Shown: piece after piece, positions 34,973-43,983 of the stretch
Layout: each line of letters opens with the position of its first letter
How positions within the stretch are numbered: the first letter of the stretch is position 1
DNA from: Hymenobacter lucidus
GTDB lineage: Bacteria; Bacteroidota; Bacteroidia; Cytophagales; Hymenobacteraceae
NCBI RefSeq assembly: GCF_020447265.1
Contig: NZ_JAJADR010000009.1
Location: forward strand, 1-64,000
Direction: 5' to 3'
Length of the DNA: 64,000 bases
Position numbers and translations under genes: made by a program
The notes under the pieces: generated by a model
Told to the model about the DNA's origin: nothing
Databases searched by the model: none
Seen by the model: the letters and a program-made list of their open reading frames with translations, nothing else

Positions 34973-36472
34973 ATGTCCGCCGACGTTTTTTACCTCGACC
35001 CCACCACCCACCTCGACCTACCCACCCTGCGCCAGCTGCTGGCAACCAAGCAAACCGTGAAGCTCAGCCCCGCCGCCACCCAGCGTATCGAGGCCTGTTA
35101 CAACTACTTGCATGGCCGCCTGGCCCAGTCCGACGCGCCGATATACGGCATCAATACGGGCTTCGGGGCCTTGTGCGACACCGGCATTGCGCCCGAGGAG
35201 CGGCAGCAGCTGCAAGTAAACCTGATGATGTCGCACGCCTGCGGCACGGGCGAGGAAGTGCCGGCCGAGCTGGTACGCCTCATGCTGCTGCTCAAGGCCC
35301 AGAGCCTGAGCTACGGCCACAGCGGCGTGCAGCTGGCCACCGTGCAGCGCCTGCTCGACTTCTACAACCGGGGCATTTTGCCGGTGGTGTATCAGCAGGG
35401 CTCGTTGGGGGCCAGCGGTGATTTGGCCCCACTGGCCCACCTGTGTTTGCCCCTGGTAGGCTTGGGCGAGGTTAATTACGAGGGCTACCGCCTGCAGGCC
35501 GCCGATGCTCACCACCTTTTCAGCTGGCAGCCCATTACGCTGGAAGCCAAGGAAGGCCTGGCCCTGCTCAACGGCACGCAGTTTATGCTGGCCTACGGAG
35601 TGCATTGCCTACTGCGGGCCGAGCGCCTCACCCAAGCCGCCGACGTTATCGGGGCCTTATCGCTGGAAGCTTTCGATGGCCGGCCCGAGCCGTTTGATGC
35701 GCGCCTGCACACCATTCGGCCCCACGCCGGACAGCTGAAAGTAGCCGAGCGGATTCGGGGCTTTTTGGCCGGCAGCGAGTTGCAGCAGCAGCCCAAAACC
35801 GCCGTCCAGGACCCCTACTCCTTCCGCTGCCAGCCCCAGGTGCACGGGGCCTCCCGCGACGCGCTGGCCTACGTGGCCGGGGTGTTCGAAACCGAGTGCA
35901 ACGCCGTTACCGACAATCCCAACATCTTCCCCGACGACGACCTGATTCTGAGCGGGGGCAACTTCCACGGCCAGCCCCTGGCTCTGGCCCTCGACTTTAT
36001 GGCCATTGCCGTGGCCGAGCTGGGCAGCATTTCGGAGCGCCGCACCTACCAGCTCATTGGCGGGCAGCGCGGGTTGCCGCCGTTCTTGGTGGCCGAGCCC
36101 GGCCTGAACTCGGGCTTTATGATTCCGCAGTACACCGCCGCCGGCATCGTGAGCCAGAACAAGCAGCTCTGCACGCCCGCCTCGGTAGATAGTATCGTGA
36201 GCAGCAACGGGCAGGAAGACCATGTGAGCATGGGTGCCAACGCCGCCACCAAGGCCCGCCGCGTAGTCGACAACGTGGAGCAGATTCTGGGCATCGAGCT
36301 CATGAATGCCTGCCAGGCCCTGGCTTTCCGCCGCCCCACCCGCACTTCGCCGGTGCTGGAGCAGGTAGTGGAGGCCTTCCGCGAAAAGGTAAAGTTCGTG
36401 AGCCGGGACCGGGTCCTCTACCCCGATCTGCACGCCGCCGCCGCCTTCGTGCAGGGCTACGAATGGCCGTAA
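34973..36472 (+). CDS. hutH: histidine ammonia-lyase
   Basis: 499 aa from the ATG at 34973 (MSADVFYLDPTTHLDLPTLR), chosen because family homology starts here. Deaminates L-histidine to urocanate. The MIO prosthetic group would form from Ala147-Ser148-Gly149 in GSLGASGDLAPLAHL; the catalytic tyrosine region YGINTGFG lies near residue 60 and FHGQPLALALDFMAIA, with SERRTYQL, further on. No hutU, hutI or hutG gene is adjacent, so the rest of the histidine pathway must lie elsewhere. Tyrosine ammonia-lyase is the alternative but less likely. Confidence 0.93.
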   Translation: MSADVFYLDPTTHLDLPTLRQLLATKQTVKLSPAATQRIEACYNYLHGRLAQSDAPIYGINTGFGALCDTGIAPEERQQLQVNLMMSHACGTGEEVPAELVRLMLLLKAQSLSYGHSGVQLATVQRLLDFYNRGILPVVYQQGSLGASGDLAPLAHLCLPLVGLGEVNYEGYRLQAADAHHLFSWQPITLEAKEGLALLNGTQFMLAYGVHCLLRAERLTQAADVIGALSLEAFDGRPEPFDARLHTIRPHAGQLKVAERIRGFLAGSELQQQPKTAVQDPYSFRCQPQVHGASRDALAYVAGVFETECNAVTDNPNIFPDDDLILSGGNFHGQPLALALDFMAIAVAELGSISERRTYQLIGGQRGLPPFLVAEPGLNSGFMIPQYTAAGIVSQNKQLCTPASVDSIVSSNGQEDHVSMGANAATKARRVVDNVEQILGIELMNACQALAFRRPTRTSPVLEQVVEAFREKVKFVSRDRVLYPDLHAAAAFVQGYEWP

Positions 36473-36507
36473 GGCAGACAGGAAGCGTGAGGGAGCGTTG
36501 TTTGTTC

Positions 36508-36630
36508 TGTCATCCTGAACATTCTGCGCGTAAAGCAGAAACGAAGTGGAGTGAAGGACCTTCCTCACCTGAGTGACAAGCCCGATTAAAAGTACCAAAG
36601 CCCTTTACCACGCAAGTAGTAAAGGGCTTT
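36508..36630 (+). repeat. dispersed repeat module A, copy 1
   Basis: Begins TGTCATCCTGAACATTCTGC and includes GAAGGACCTTCCTCACCTGA, ending in the hairpin AAAGCCCTTTACCAC...GTAAAGGGCTTT at 36598-36630. The inverted copy at 38864-38986 is the same length (123 bp). Confidence 0.8.
36598..36630 (+). terminator. hairpin terminator downstream of hutH
   Basis: Arms AAAGCCCTTTAC / GTAAAGGGCTTT; it is the distal end of repeat module A copy 1. Confidence 0.65.
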
Positions 36631-36653
36631 ATGGTAAAAGGGTGGGACGTACT

Positions 36654-36698
36654 GCGCAGAGAACGGATTGCCACGGCTGCGCCTCGCAAGGACAGACT
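36654..36698. repeat. dispersed repeat B half-site
   Basis: Contains CGGATTGCCACGGCTGCGCC, identical to a stretch in the pair at 58919-59085. Confidence 0.65.
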
Positions 36699-36791
36699 GG
36701 GCAAGACCTCCAATCTGACCCTGATGCGGGATACCCGGCCGGAGTTTCTATTTTTAGCGCACTGAAAACGCAAATGCGGATGCCGTACGTT

Positions 36792-38771
36792 ATGAATGTT
36801 GTGAACCGTCTCCGCTTCCTCACCTTACTTCTGCTGCTGCTCACCGGCAGCGGCCGGCTGCGCGCCCAGTGCCTCGACCAGCTGCCGGCCAACTGCGCCG
36901 AGCCTTTCGAAGCCTTCGACCTGCAAACCGGCCTGCCGGTGCAAAACTTCTGCGTGGGCCGCACCGTGCGCATCACCATTACCTGCCCCGGCCGCGCCGG
37001 CGTCGACCGAAACGCGCTGTACTACCAGTTTGTGCCGGGGGCGGCCACTACGGCACCCTGCACGGGCTACAGCAGCCGCACCAATACCTTCACGCCCACC
37101 CAGCCCGGCAAGATTACGGTGGCCGAAAATGCCCAGGCGGGGGCTGGCGCCGGCACCATCTTTCTGCGCGTATTCGACGTGTATGCCACCAGCAAGCCCA
37201 TCTTTCAGGTGGAAGCCTGCGCCCCGGGCTTCGTGCGCGTCAACGTGACGGATCAGGCCTACGACGCCTACACCATCCGCATCAACGACGGCGCGACGGA
37301 GCCGGTCAATAAAGGAGCCGGCCCCCAGACGTATGCCGTGGCCGGCACGACGGGCAAAATCAAGGTAACCGGCTTCTATGCCGTGGGAGGCCTGTGCGTG
37401 GGCGCCGATAGCACCACATATACTACACTGAGCGCGGCGCCTAGCCCGGTTATTCGCCGCCTGGCGCTGGTGGGCACGCAGGCTCAGTTTCAGTTCGATG
37501 CCCTGCCCACCGGCTACCGCTACGTGCTTCAGCAGGCCGATGCGGCCAGTACCGGCGGGTTCCGGGACCTGCCCCAGGCGGTTTTTACCAGCACCACGGC
37601 TACGCTGGCCGGCGTAGCGGACGGAGCCTGCTATCGACTCCGCATCCAGGATATCTGCGCTACGGCCTCGTTGCCGGTGTCGGCCACCGCCTGCGCTCTT
37701 TTCCTGACCGGCAGCTCAGCCAACGGCCAAAACACGCTGTCATTTGCCGGCAATGCCAACAGCTACATTGTGAAGCGCGATGGTCAGACCCTGGCGACGT
37801 TGCCGGCCGGCAGCACCAGCTACACCGATGCCGCCGTGACGTGCGGAGTGCGCTACTGCTACCAGCTCGAAGCCAACAGCGGCCCCGCCGTGGCCCGTAC
37901 CACGCTTATTTCCAACGAAACCTGCCTGACTACAACGCCCAGCCCGGTGCTGCCCGTACCGCAGTTGCTGGCCAGCTTCACGGCCACCAACCAGGTGCAG
38001 CTCACGGCCACGGTGCCGGGTCTGCCTACCGGCGGGCGGGTGCGCTACCTGCGCAGCACCGGCCCGGGCACACCCACCGAGCTGCGCCTCACCGCCCGCC
38101 GCACCATGCGCGACTCTACCCTGGTTATCGACCCGACTGCTACGCCCTGCTATCAGGCACAGTTCGTGGACGACTGCGGCAACAGCTCGGCGCTGAGTGC
38201 GGCCTTCTGCCCGGTTATTCTGCAGGCCAAAGCCACCGACATAGACGGCAACCGAGTACAGCTTGATTGGAGCGCACTGCGCGGCCCCGACCCGGCCGGT
38301 AGCGTGCAATACACCGTGCAGCTTGTGGATGCCAGTGGCACGGTACTGAGCCAGCCCTCGGCCAGCCTGGCCGCCAACACTTTTCTGGACTTAGCGCCGC
38401 CCACCGACCGACAGCTACTGCGCTACCGCATTGCGGCCACCAGTCCCAGCATGGCCCAGCCCAGCTACTCCAACGTGGCCCTCGTAGCCCGCACCATGCG
38501 GGCCGTGCTGCCCACGGCCTTCACGCCCAACGGCGACGGTCTGAACGACGCGCTGGAAGTGAAAGGCCGGTTTCTGCCCGCCACGTTTACCTTCACGGTA
38601 GTTGACCGCAATGGCCAGCAGGTGTTCCGGGGTACTGACCGCACGCAGGTCTGGAACGGGCGGGTGGGCAATGAGCTGCCGGTACCGGGTGCCTACGTGT
38701 GGCGTTTCGAGGCCACCGACGAAACCGGTCAGCGCGTGGTGCAGCACGGCACCATCACGATTCTGCGGTGA
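36792..38771 (+). CDS. secreted protein with gliding-motility-associated C-terminal domain (T9SS type B)
   Basis: 659 aa from the ATG at 36792 (MNVVNRLRFLTLLLLLLTGS signal peptide; earlier in-frame ATGs at 36774 and 36780 are possible). The middle consists of several Ig/fibronectin-like beta domains, some with SYTDAAVTCGVRYCYQLEA-type repeats and conserved Cys pairs. The last 85 residues are the type B sorting domain: LPTAFTPNGDGLNDALEV, FTVVDRNGQQVFRG, WNGRVGNELPVPGAYVW and a final TITILR. Proteins of this kind are exported by T9SS as adhesin-like surface molecules, often large; this is a small one. Bracketed by inverted copies of repeat module A. Confidence 0.85.
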   Translation: MNVVNRLRFLTLLLLLLTGSGRLRAQCLDQLPANCAEPFEAFDLQTGLPVQNFCVGRTVRITITCPGRAGVDRNALYYQFVPGAATTAPCTGYSSRTNTFTPTQPGKITVAENAQAGAGAGTIFLRVFDVYATSKPIFQVEACAPGFVRVNVTDQAYDAYTIRINDGATEPVNKGAGPQTYAVAGTTGKIKVTGFYAVGGLCVGADSTTYTTLSAAPSPVIRRLALVGTQAQFQFDALPTGYRYVLQQADAASTGGFRDLPQAVFTSTTATLAGVADGACYRLRIQDICATASLPVSATACALFLTGSSANGQNTLSFAGNANSYIVKRDGQTLATLPAGSTSYTDAAVTCGVRYCYQLEANSGPAVARTTLISNETCLTTTPSPVLPVPQLLASFTATNQVQLTATVPGLPTGGRVRYLRSTGPGTPTELRLTARRTMRDSTLVIDPTATPCYQAQFVDDCGNSSALSAAFCPVILQAKATDIDGNRVQLDWSALRGPDPAGSVQYTVQLVDASGTVLSQPSASLAANTFLDLAPPTDRQLLRYRIAATSPSMAQPSYSNVALVARTMRAVLPTAFTPNGDGLNDALEVKGRFLPATFTFTVVDRNGQQVFRGTDRTQVWNGRVGNELPVPGAYVWRFEATDETGQRVVQHGTITILR

Positions 38772-38863
38772 GGGTTTGTTGGTTGATTATCGATTTTTAG
38801 TTATTTGTTGCCTCTCATCCTGAGCACCTTCCTTATATACCTCACTACAGCTTGTACCAACAC

Positions 38864-38900
38864 AAAAGCCCTTTCCCGCACGAGCAGGAAAGGGCTTTTT
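38864..38900. terminator. hairpin terminator between converging genes
   Basis: Arms AAAAGCCCTTTCCC / AGGAAAGGGCTTTT, between the T9SS type B gene and the PL11 gene. Confidence 0.75.
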
Positions 38901-38986
38901 ACATTGAATCAGGCGTGTTACTTAGGCGAGGAAGGTCCTTCACTCTGCTTCGTCTCTGCTTTACGCGCAGAATATTCAGGATAACA
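38864..38986 (-). repeat. dispersed repeat module A, copy 2 (inverted)
   Basis: Inverted relative to 36508-36630. The outer 59 bp (38928-38986) differ from copy 1 at 5 positions by my count; the inner part with the AAAGCCCTTT hairpin is diverged but clearly alignable. Confidence 0.8.
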
Positions 38987-39005
38987 GGCAATTAACAATC
39001 AACAA

Positions 39006-41459
39006 CTACTTCTCAATCATCAGCTTCTGGGCCTGGACTCGGCCGCTGAGCAGCAGGCGACAGGTGTAGAGGCCGGCGGGCAGGGCCTGGCGGTTCAGGG
39101 TGAGTTGGTAGAGACGGCCGGCGGTGGCCAGTTCGTCGTAGAGCGTGGCCACTACCTGGCCCAGGGCATTGAACACCTGCACCCGGGCCGGTGCAGCCTG
39201 CGGGCTGCGGAAGCTGATGGTGGTGCGCTCGGCAAACGGGTTAGGATAGGCCTCAAACGTCGGCCCGCTGGCATCGTGGGCCGCACCCAGGGCCAGGGCC
39301 ACGCTGCCCACCCCAAACGACCAGACGTTGCTGGCCACCGTGGCGCCTTCCTGGCTGTCGTCCCCGTCGTAGAGGGCATCGACGCGCCAATAGTACGTTT
39401 TCGATTCCAGGATATTGGGCAGCGTGAAGCTGGTTTGCGTCAGGCCGGTGGCTACGGGCTCCAGGGTTTCGGGCGAGGTGCCCACGAATACATTATACCG
39501 GTCGGCGGCCCCACTCCAGCGCAGCGCCACGCCGGTGGCCGGTACGGCCCCGGCCCCGGGTGCCGGGGCCACGTTGGCAGCGCCGCTGCCCAGGCGCACG
39601 TTGGTACCCCCCACCAGAATCAGGCTGGGCCTGGGCGGCGGGGCCATGTCGCCGCCGAGGTAATAGCTGGGGTGGGGCGGCTGGTTGTAGGCCGAGTTCT
39701 GCAACGCCACCTGGGTGCGGTACTGCGCGTCGTGCATCAGCGTGGGCAGGCGGTAGGTAGTCGGGATGGTGGTGGTGAGGATGATCAGGCTCTGGTTGTC
39801 GATGGTGCGGCTGATGACTTCCTCGCGCCAGTCGCCGAGCACGTCGGCCGAAACGCCGGGGTTGCGCTTAGTGGTGTTGTTGTAGGCCATGTTAAAGGGC
39901 GCGTCGTAAATCGAGGCCAGGCGTGTCACCGAATTCGTGGCCGGGTTCCACTTGTCGATTTTGTCGCCGTCGAGCAACTCGCGCTGCAAGTCGCCGTCCC
40001 ACCACAGGCCGAAGTTGATGCTGGGCCGGGAAGTGCTGAGCTGCTGGCCGGTGCAGCTGTAGACGCCGCCCGTGGAGCCCCACATTTCGGCGCCCTTGTA
40101 GCGCGGGTCAATGTCGGCGGCCATGGCCCGGCCTACGTCGCCGGTGGTGGGCACCCCGAAGATGAGCTGGCCGGTGCGGGCGTCGCGCAGCTGCAGGCCG
40201 TTGGTACCGTACTTGGCTGGCTCTTCCTGGCACTGCCACACTTCCTGGCCGGGCCGGTCGGGGTTCAGGTCGCCCATGTGCAGGGCGTCGCCGTGGCCGG
40301 CCCCGCTGCTGAACAGGCCCTGGCCGTTGTCGTCGATGGTGCTGGCCCCGTTGCAAATTTCGTCTTTGCCGTCGCCGTCCACGTCGCCCACTGTGAGCTG
40401 GTGGTTGCCCTGCCCGGCGTAGGCCGAGTTGCCGCTGGTGTTGGAGTCAAACGTCCAGCGCGGGGTGAGCTGCCCATTGCGCCAGTCCCAGGCCACGCGC
40501 ACCAGGCGGGTGTAGTAGCCCCGGCCCATCACCAGACTGGGCCGCTGCCCGTCGAGGTAGGCAATGGCCGACACGAACCGGTCGACGCGGTTGCCGTAAC
40601 TGTCGCCCCAGCTGCTGACCGTGCCCCGGGCCGGCAAGTAGTTGGTAGTGACCATAGCCGCACCGGTTTGCCCGTTGAAGACGGTCAGGAACTCGGGGCC
40701 CGACAGCACGTAGCCCGAGGAGTTGCGGTAGTCGGCCGTGGCCGAGCCGATAATGGCCCCCTGCCCGTCCCGGGTGCCGTCGGCAGTTTTGACGGCCACT
40801 TCGGCCTTCCCGTCGCTGTTGAGGTCGTACACCATGAGTTGGGTGTAGTGGGCCCCGGCCCGGATGTTGCGGCCCAAATCGATGCGCCACAGGCGGGTGC
40901 CGCTCAGCTTGTAGGCGTCCAGGTACACGTTGCCGGTGTAGCCGCTCTGGGAGTTGTCCTTGGCGTTGCTGGGGTCCCATTTCACCACGATTTCGTACTC
41001 CCCGTCACCGTCGAGGTCGGCCACCGAGCAGTCGTTGGCCGAGTAGGTGTAGGCCACGTTGTCGGGAGTGGTGCCGCCGGCCGGAATCTGGAGCGGAATG
41101 GAGCGAAACTGCTGGCTGAGCGTGGGCGCGGTGGCCGAGCCGGCCTGCTCCACCCCGTTCAGCACCGGCCGCACGCTGTAGCTAGCATTGGCAGCGGTGG
41201 TATTGTCGACGAAGTTGGTAGAGTTGGTAATGGGTGTGGCGTTGGCCTTGGTGCTGCCCCGGTACACGTTGAAGCTGATGCCGGCGGGGTCGGTGCCGAA
41301 TAAGCGCCAGCCCACGTACACCTGGCTGGGACTGGTGCGCACGGCCACCACGCCGCGGTTGAGCTTTTCCAGGTACTTCTGGGCCTGGGCTGGTAGCACG
41401 CCGAGCAGCCCGGCCAGGGCAAGCAGCAGGGTTCTGGGCGGTAGTAAGCTTTTCATCAT
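39006..41459 (-). CDS. rhamnogalacturonan lyase (PL11) with T9SS sorting domain
   Basis: 817 aa from the ATG at 41459 (MMKSLLPPRTLLLALAGLLG signal peptide). Cleaves the rhamnose-galacturonate bond of rhamnogalacturonan I by beta-elimination. The family signature YLEKLNRGVVAVR ... QVYVGWRLFGTDP opens the mature protein; the eight-bladed propeller follows with calcium loops such as SVADLDGDGEYEIVVKWDP, YDLNSDGKAEVAVKTADG and DVDGDGKDEI. At about residues 680-760 is a fibronectin-like domain, and the end is a type A sorting domain (FEAYPNPFAERTTISF, FNALGQVVATL, PAGLYTCRLLLSG). Secreted to the cell surface. Its promoter carries a CAGGA direct repeat. Confidence 0.94.
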   Translation of the reverse strand: MMKSLLPPRTLLLALAGLLGVLPAQAQKYLEKLNRGVVAVRTSPSQVYVGWRLFGTDPAGISFNVYRGSTKANATPITNSTNFVDNTTAANASYSVRPVLNGVEQAGSATAPTLSQQFRSIPLQIPAGGTTPDNVAYTYSANDCSVADLDGDGEYEIVVKWDPSNAKDNSQSGYTGNVYLDAYKLSGTRLWRIDLGRNIRAGAHYTQLMVYDLNSDGKAEVAVKTADGTRDGQGAIIGSATADYRNSSGYVLSGPEFLTVFNGQTGAAMVTTNYLPARGTVSSWGDSYGNRVDRFVSAIAYLDGQRPSLVMGRGYYTRLVRVAWDWRNGQLTPRWTFDSNTSGNSAYAGQGNHQLTVGDVDGDGKDEICNGASTIDDNGQGLFSSGAGHGDALHMGDLNPDRPGQEVWQCQEEPAKYGTNGLQLRDARTGQLIFGVPTTGDVGRAMAADIDPRYKGAEMWGSTGGVYSCTGQQLSTSRPSINFGLWWDGDLQRELLDGDKIDKWNPATNSVTRLASIYDAPFNMAYNNTTKRNPGVSADVLGDWREEVISRTIDNQSLIILTTTIPTTYRLPTLMHDAQYRTQVALQNSAYNQPPHPSYYLGGDMAPPPRPSLILVGGTNVRLGSGAANVAPAPGAGAVPATGVALRWSGAADRYNVFVGTSPETLEPVATGLTQTSFTLPNILESKTYYWRVDALYDGDDSQEGATVASNVWSFGVGSVALALGAAHDASGPTFEAYPNPFAERTTISFRSPQAAPARVQVFNALGQVVATLYDELATAGRLYQLTLNRQALPAGLYTCRLLLSGRVQAQKLMIEK

Positions 41460-41519
41460 AGCGGGAGTTTTGGTAAGGTGGAAAAGAGCGGCAAAGCGGC
41501 CGGTAAGCCGGGCGCGGGT

Positions 41520-41564
41520 TGAAAGTGCTGAATAACAAGCCCGCGGGTGTCCTGTACTATCCTG
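41520..41564 (-). promoter_or_regulatory. CAGGA direct-repeat promoter of the PL11 gene
   Basis: Minus strand: CAGGA-TAGTA-CAGGA (41564 to 41550), then 23 bp, then ACTTTCA in the -7 position. The -7 box is the weakest of the six. About 90 bp before the ATG. Confidence 0.65.
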
Positions 41565-41704
41565 CTCTATCATAATTAGGCGAAGAGTGGCGCGGGCCCG
41601 GCGGCGGGCCATGACAGTACAGGGAAGCTGCCGGACGCCTCACTCCTACTTTTAGCGGCTCCCCACCCACGGCCGGTTTTGCGCCGGCGCCCTTTGCGCT
41701 ACCC

Positions 41705-42597
41705 ATGGTTTCCTCCGCCTTTTCCTTTATCGGCCTGCTGGCGGCCGGGCTGCTGCTGGCCGGTGGCGCCACGGCCCAGCCCGCACTGCCCGCTGGGTAT
41801 AAGTTCGATTTCGGCAGCGGCCCGGCCGCCCCGGGCTACGTGGCCGTGGCCGCCAACGCGGCCTACTCCCCGCGCGGGGCTACGGCTTCGACTTCGGCAC
41901 TACGGTTTCGGCCGTGGACCGGGGCGGCAGGGACGCGCTACGGGGCGACTTCGTGAGCAGCCGGCAGCCGTTTTACTTCTCGGTGAAGCTGCCCGAGGGC
42001 AACTATACCGTGACCGTGACGCTGGGCGACGCCCAGCGACTACCTCTTCATCGAGTTTGGCCACAATGACCAGAAAGACAAGGGCGAAAACGACGGGGCC
42101 TGGAAATCCTACACCGAGCGGCTGCGGCTGTTTGTGCGCGAAACCCGGCAGAAAGGCGGTATTCCGGTGCTTCTGACTTCTACCAGCCGCCGCTCGTTCG
42201 GGCCTGATGGCAGGGTGGAAAACAGCTTGGGCGACTTCCCCGCCGCCGCCCGCCAGGTGGCCCAGCAGGAGAAGGTGGCCCTGATTGACCTCAACGCCAT
42301 GACCCAGACGCTCTACGAAGCTATGGGCCCCGAGGAGTCAAAAAAGGCTTTGTGCACTACCCGGCCAACACCTACCCCGACCAGCGCCAGCCCCTGGCCG
42401 GCAATACCCATTTCAAACCCTACGGCGCCTACGAAGTTGCCCGCTGCGTGGTCGAGGGTATCAAAGCCAACCAGTTGGAACTGGCAAAATGGCTGCGCGA
42501 CACACCCGCCTTCAACCCGGCCCAACCCGATCCGCTGAGCGCCTGGCAGTGGCCCGACAGCCCCCGTAGTGCCGTGGTTAAGCCCGACGGAAATTAG
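41705..42597 (+). pseudogene. broken rhamnogalacturonan acetylesterase (CE12, SGNH fold)
   Basis: Family homology is spread over three frames. It opens with a signal peptide (MVSSAFSFIGLLAAGLLLAG) and PAGYKFDFGSG; near 41875 the frame shifts to GYGFDFGTTVSAVDRGG ... PEGNYTVTVTLGD; near 42034 the sequence jumps to DYLFIEFGHNDQKDKGENDG, losing the stretch where the catalytic GDST serine block belongs; an A-run at 42340-42345 (six instead of seven A) causes a last shift to FVHYPANTYP ending KPYGAYEVARCV with the distal His region missing its partner frame. The internal deletion rules out simple sequencing error as the whole cause. It would have removed acetyl groups from rhamnogalacturonan before the PL11 lyase acts. 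Confidence 0.85.
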
Positions 42598-42683
42598 CGC
42601 GGGTACCCAGCCTTCGGGTTCTACCCGACGCGGAGGCGCTTGTGTATTTTTCGCAAGTCCGAATGCAAAAAGTATACGCTGAT

Positions 42684-42719
42684 GTAGGGTATTGGTATTC
42701 TGCTATCAAAATACCCTAC
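42684..42719. terminator. hairpin TAGGGTAT ... ATACCCTA
   Basis: Arms GTAGGGTAT / ATACCCTAC with a loop of about 18 nt between the pseudogene and the GH43-like gene; a weak terminator or a regulatory hairpin. Confidence 0.4.
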
Positions 42720-42751
42720 ACTCTCTCTGGTCACAGCTACCACATGAAATA

Positions 42752-42790
42752 TCATGGCACGCGAGATTCCTCGCTGGACTCGCCATGACG
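42752..42790. repeat. dispersed repeat C (TCATGGC ... GCCATGA)
   Basis: TCATGGCACGCGAGATTCCT followed by CGCTGGACTCGCCATGACG: inverted ends with a GCGAG/CTCGC inner stem. Looks like another family of small intergenic palindromes; only one copy seen here. Confidence 0.4.
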
Positions 42791-42829
42791 TACCATTTTG
42801 CTTATATTAATAAAGACCCCAACTACGTG

Positions 42830-43783
42830 ATGTTACCGCTATTGAAAAGCATCTTGCCCCGCGTGCTGCTTGCTACCGGCCTTCTGGTATTCCAAACTAC
42901 TGGGGCCCTAGCCCAGCAGCCGCTGGCATTTGCCTACTTCAAAGGCAATAGCCGCGACGGTCTGCACCTGGCCTACAGCCGCGACGGCTACACCTGGCAG
43001 GCGCTGAAAAACGACAGCTCATTTCTGAAGCCCGCCGTGGCCCACGACCGCCTCATGCGCGACCCGTGCATCCTGCGCGGCCCCGATGGCCGGTTTCACA
43101 TGGTCTGGACGGTGAGCTGGAACGATAAGGGCATCGGCTACGCCTCCTCGCCCGACCTGGTGCACTGGTCGGAGCAGCAGTTTGTGCCCGTGATGCAGCA
43201 CGAAGCGGGGGCACGCAACTGCTGGGCCCCGGAAATAAACTACGACGCGCGACGGAAGCAGTACGTCATCTATTGGGCTACCACCATCACCGGCCGCTTT
43301 CCCGAAACCCAGGCCCGGGCCGAAAGCAGCTACAACCACCGCATCTACTACACCACCACCCAGGATTTCAAAACCTACGCCCCCGCCCGGCTGCTCTACG
43401 AGCCCGGCTTCAACGTCATCGACGCTAGCATTCAGCAGGACGGCAAGCGTTACGTGCTGTTTCTCAAGGACGAAACCGTGGAGCCCAAGCCGCAGAAAAA
43501 CCTGCGCGTCGCCTACAGCAAGCACCTTACCGGCCCTTACGGCCAGCCCTCGCCCCCCATCACCGGCGACTACTGGGCCGAGGGCCCCACCGCCGTGCGC
43601 CTGGGTACCGACTGGCTGGTGTATTTCGACCAGTACCGCCTGCACCGCTACGGGGCCGTTCGTTCCCGGGACCTGAAAACCTGGACCGACGTCTCGGACC
43701 AGATCCGGCTGCCCGCCGGCCTGCGCCACGGTACCATTCTGCCGATAAGTGAGCAGGAATTGCAGCTGCTGTTGCGGGAATAA
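42830..43783 (+). CDS. glycoside hydrolase, GH43-like five-bladed propeller
   Basis: 317 aa from the ATG at 42830 (MLPLLKSILPRVLLATGLLV signal peptide); two earlier in-frame ATGs lie in repeat C and are unlikely. Propeller motifs: SRDGLHLAYSRDGYTW, RDPCILRGPDGRFHMVWT (the DP motif with the general base of GH43/GH117-type enzymes), NCWAPEINYD and AEGPTAVRLG (acidic residues in the expected blade order). Relatives act on arabinose- or galactose-containing side chains of rhamnogalacturonan. No own CAGGA site is visible; may be read from an upstream transcript or have a different promoter. Confidence 0.8.
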   Translation: MLPLLKSILPRVLLATGLLVFQTTGALAQQPLAFAYFKGNSRDGLHLAYSRDGYTWQALKNDSSFLKPAVAHDRLMRDPCILRGPDGRFHMVWTVSWNDKGIGYASSPDLVHWSEQQFVPVMQHEAGARNCWAPEINYDARRKQYVIYWATTITGRFPETQARAESSYNHRIYYTTTQDFKTYAPARLLYEPGFNVIDASIQQDGKRYVLFLKDETVEPKPQKNLRVAYSKHLTGPYGQPSPPITGDYWAEGPTAVRLGTDWLVYFDQYRLHRYGAVRSRDLKTWTDVSDQIRLPAGLRHGTILPISEQELQLLLRE

Positions 43784-43887
43784 GTGGTTGTTGATTGTTG
43801 GGTTATTTCACCGCCGTTGAACCTGTCTAATCAATAATCAACATCTAACAATCAGTCATTAACTCCCAACAATCACCTTGCAAAAGA

Positions 43888-43932
43888 CAGGATACTACAG
43901 GATACCCGGCAACTGGTGGGGTTGTAGGTTAG
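43888..43932 (+). promoter_or_regulatory. CAGGA direct-repeat promoter of the GH2 gene
   Basis: CAGGA-TACTA-CAGGA (43888-43902), 22 bp, then TAGGTTAG (one change from TAnnTTTG). 52 bp from the -7 box to the ATG. Confidence 0.7.
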
Positions 43933-43983
43933 CGGCTGGTAGTCGGGCTGCTACTCCCCGAACCCTTCCCATCCTTTCCTGCC

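Noticed and set aside
39105..41303. Open frame of 732 codons on the plus strand
   Set aside because: Antisense of the PL11 gene, whose protein has clear domains; the plus-strand translation is low-complexity Gly/Val/His.
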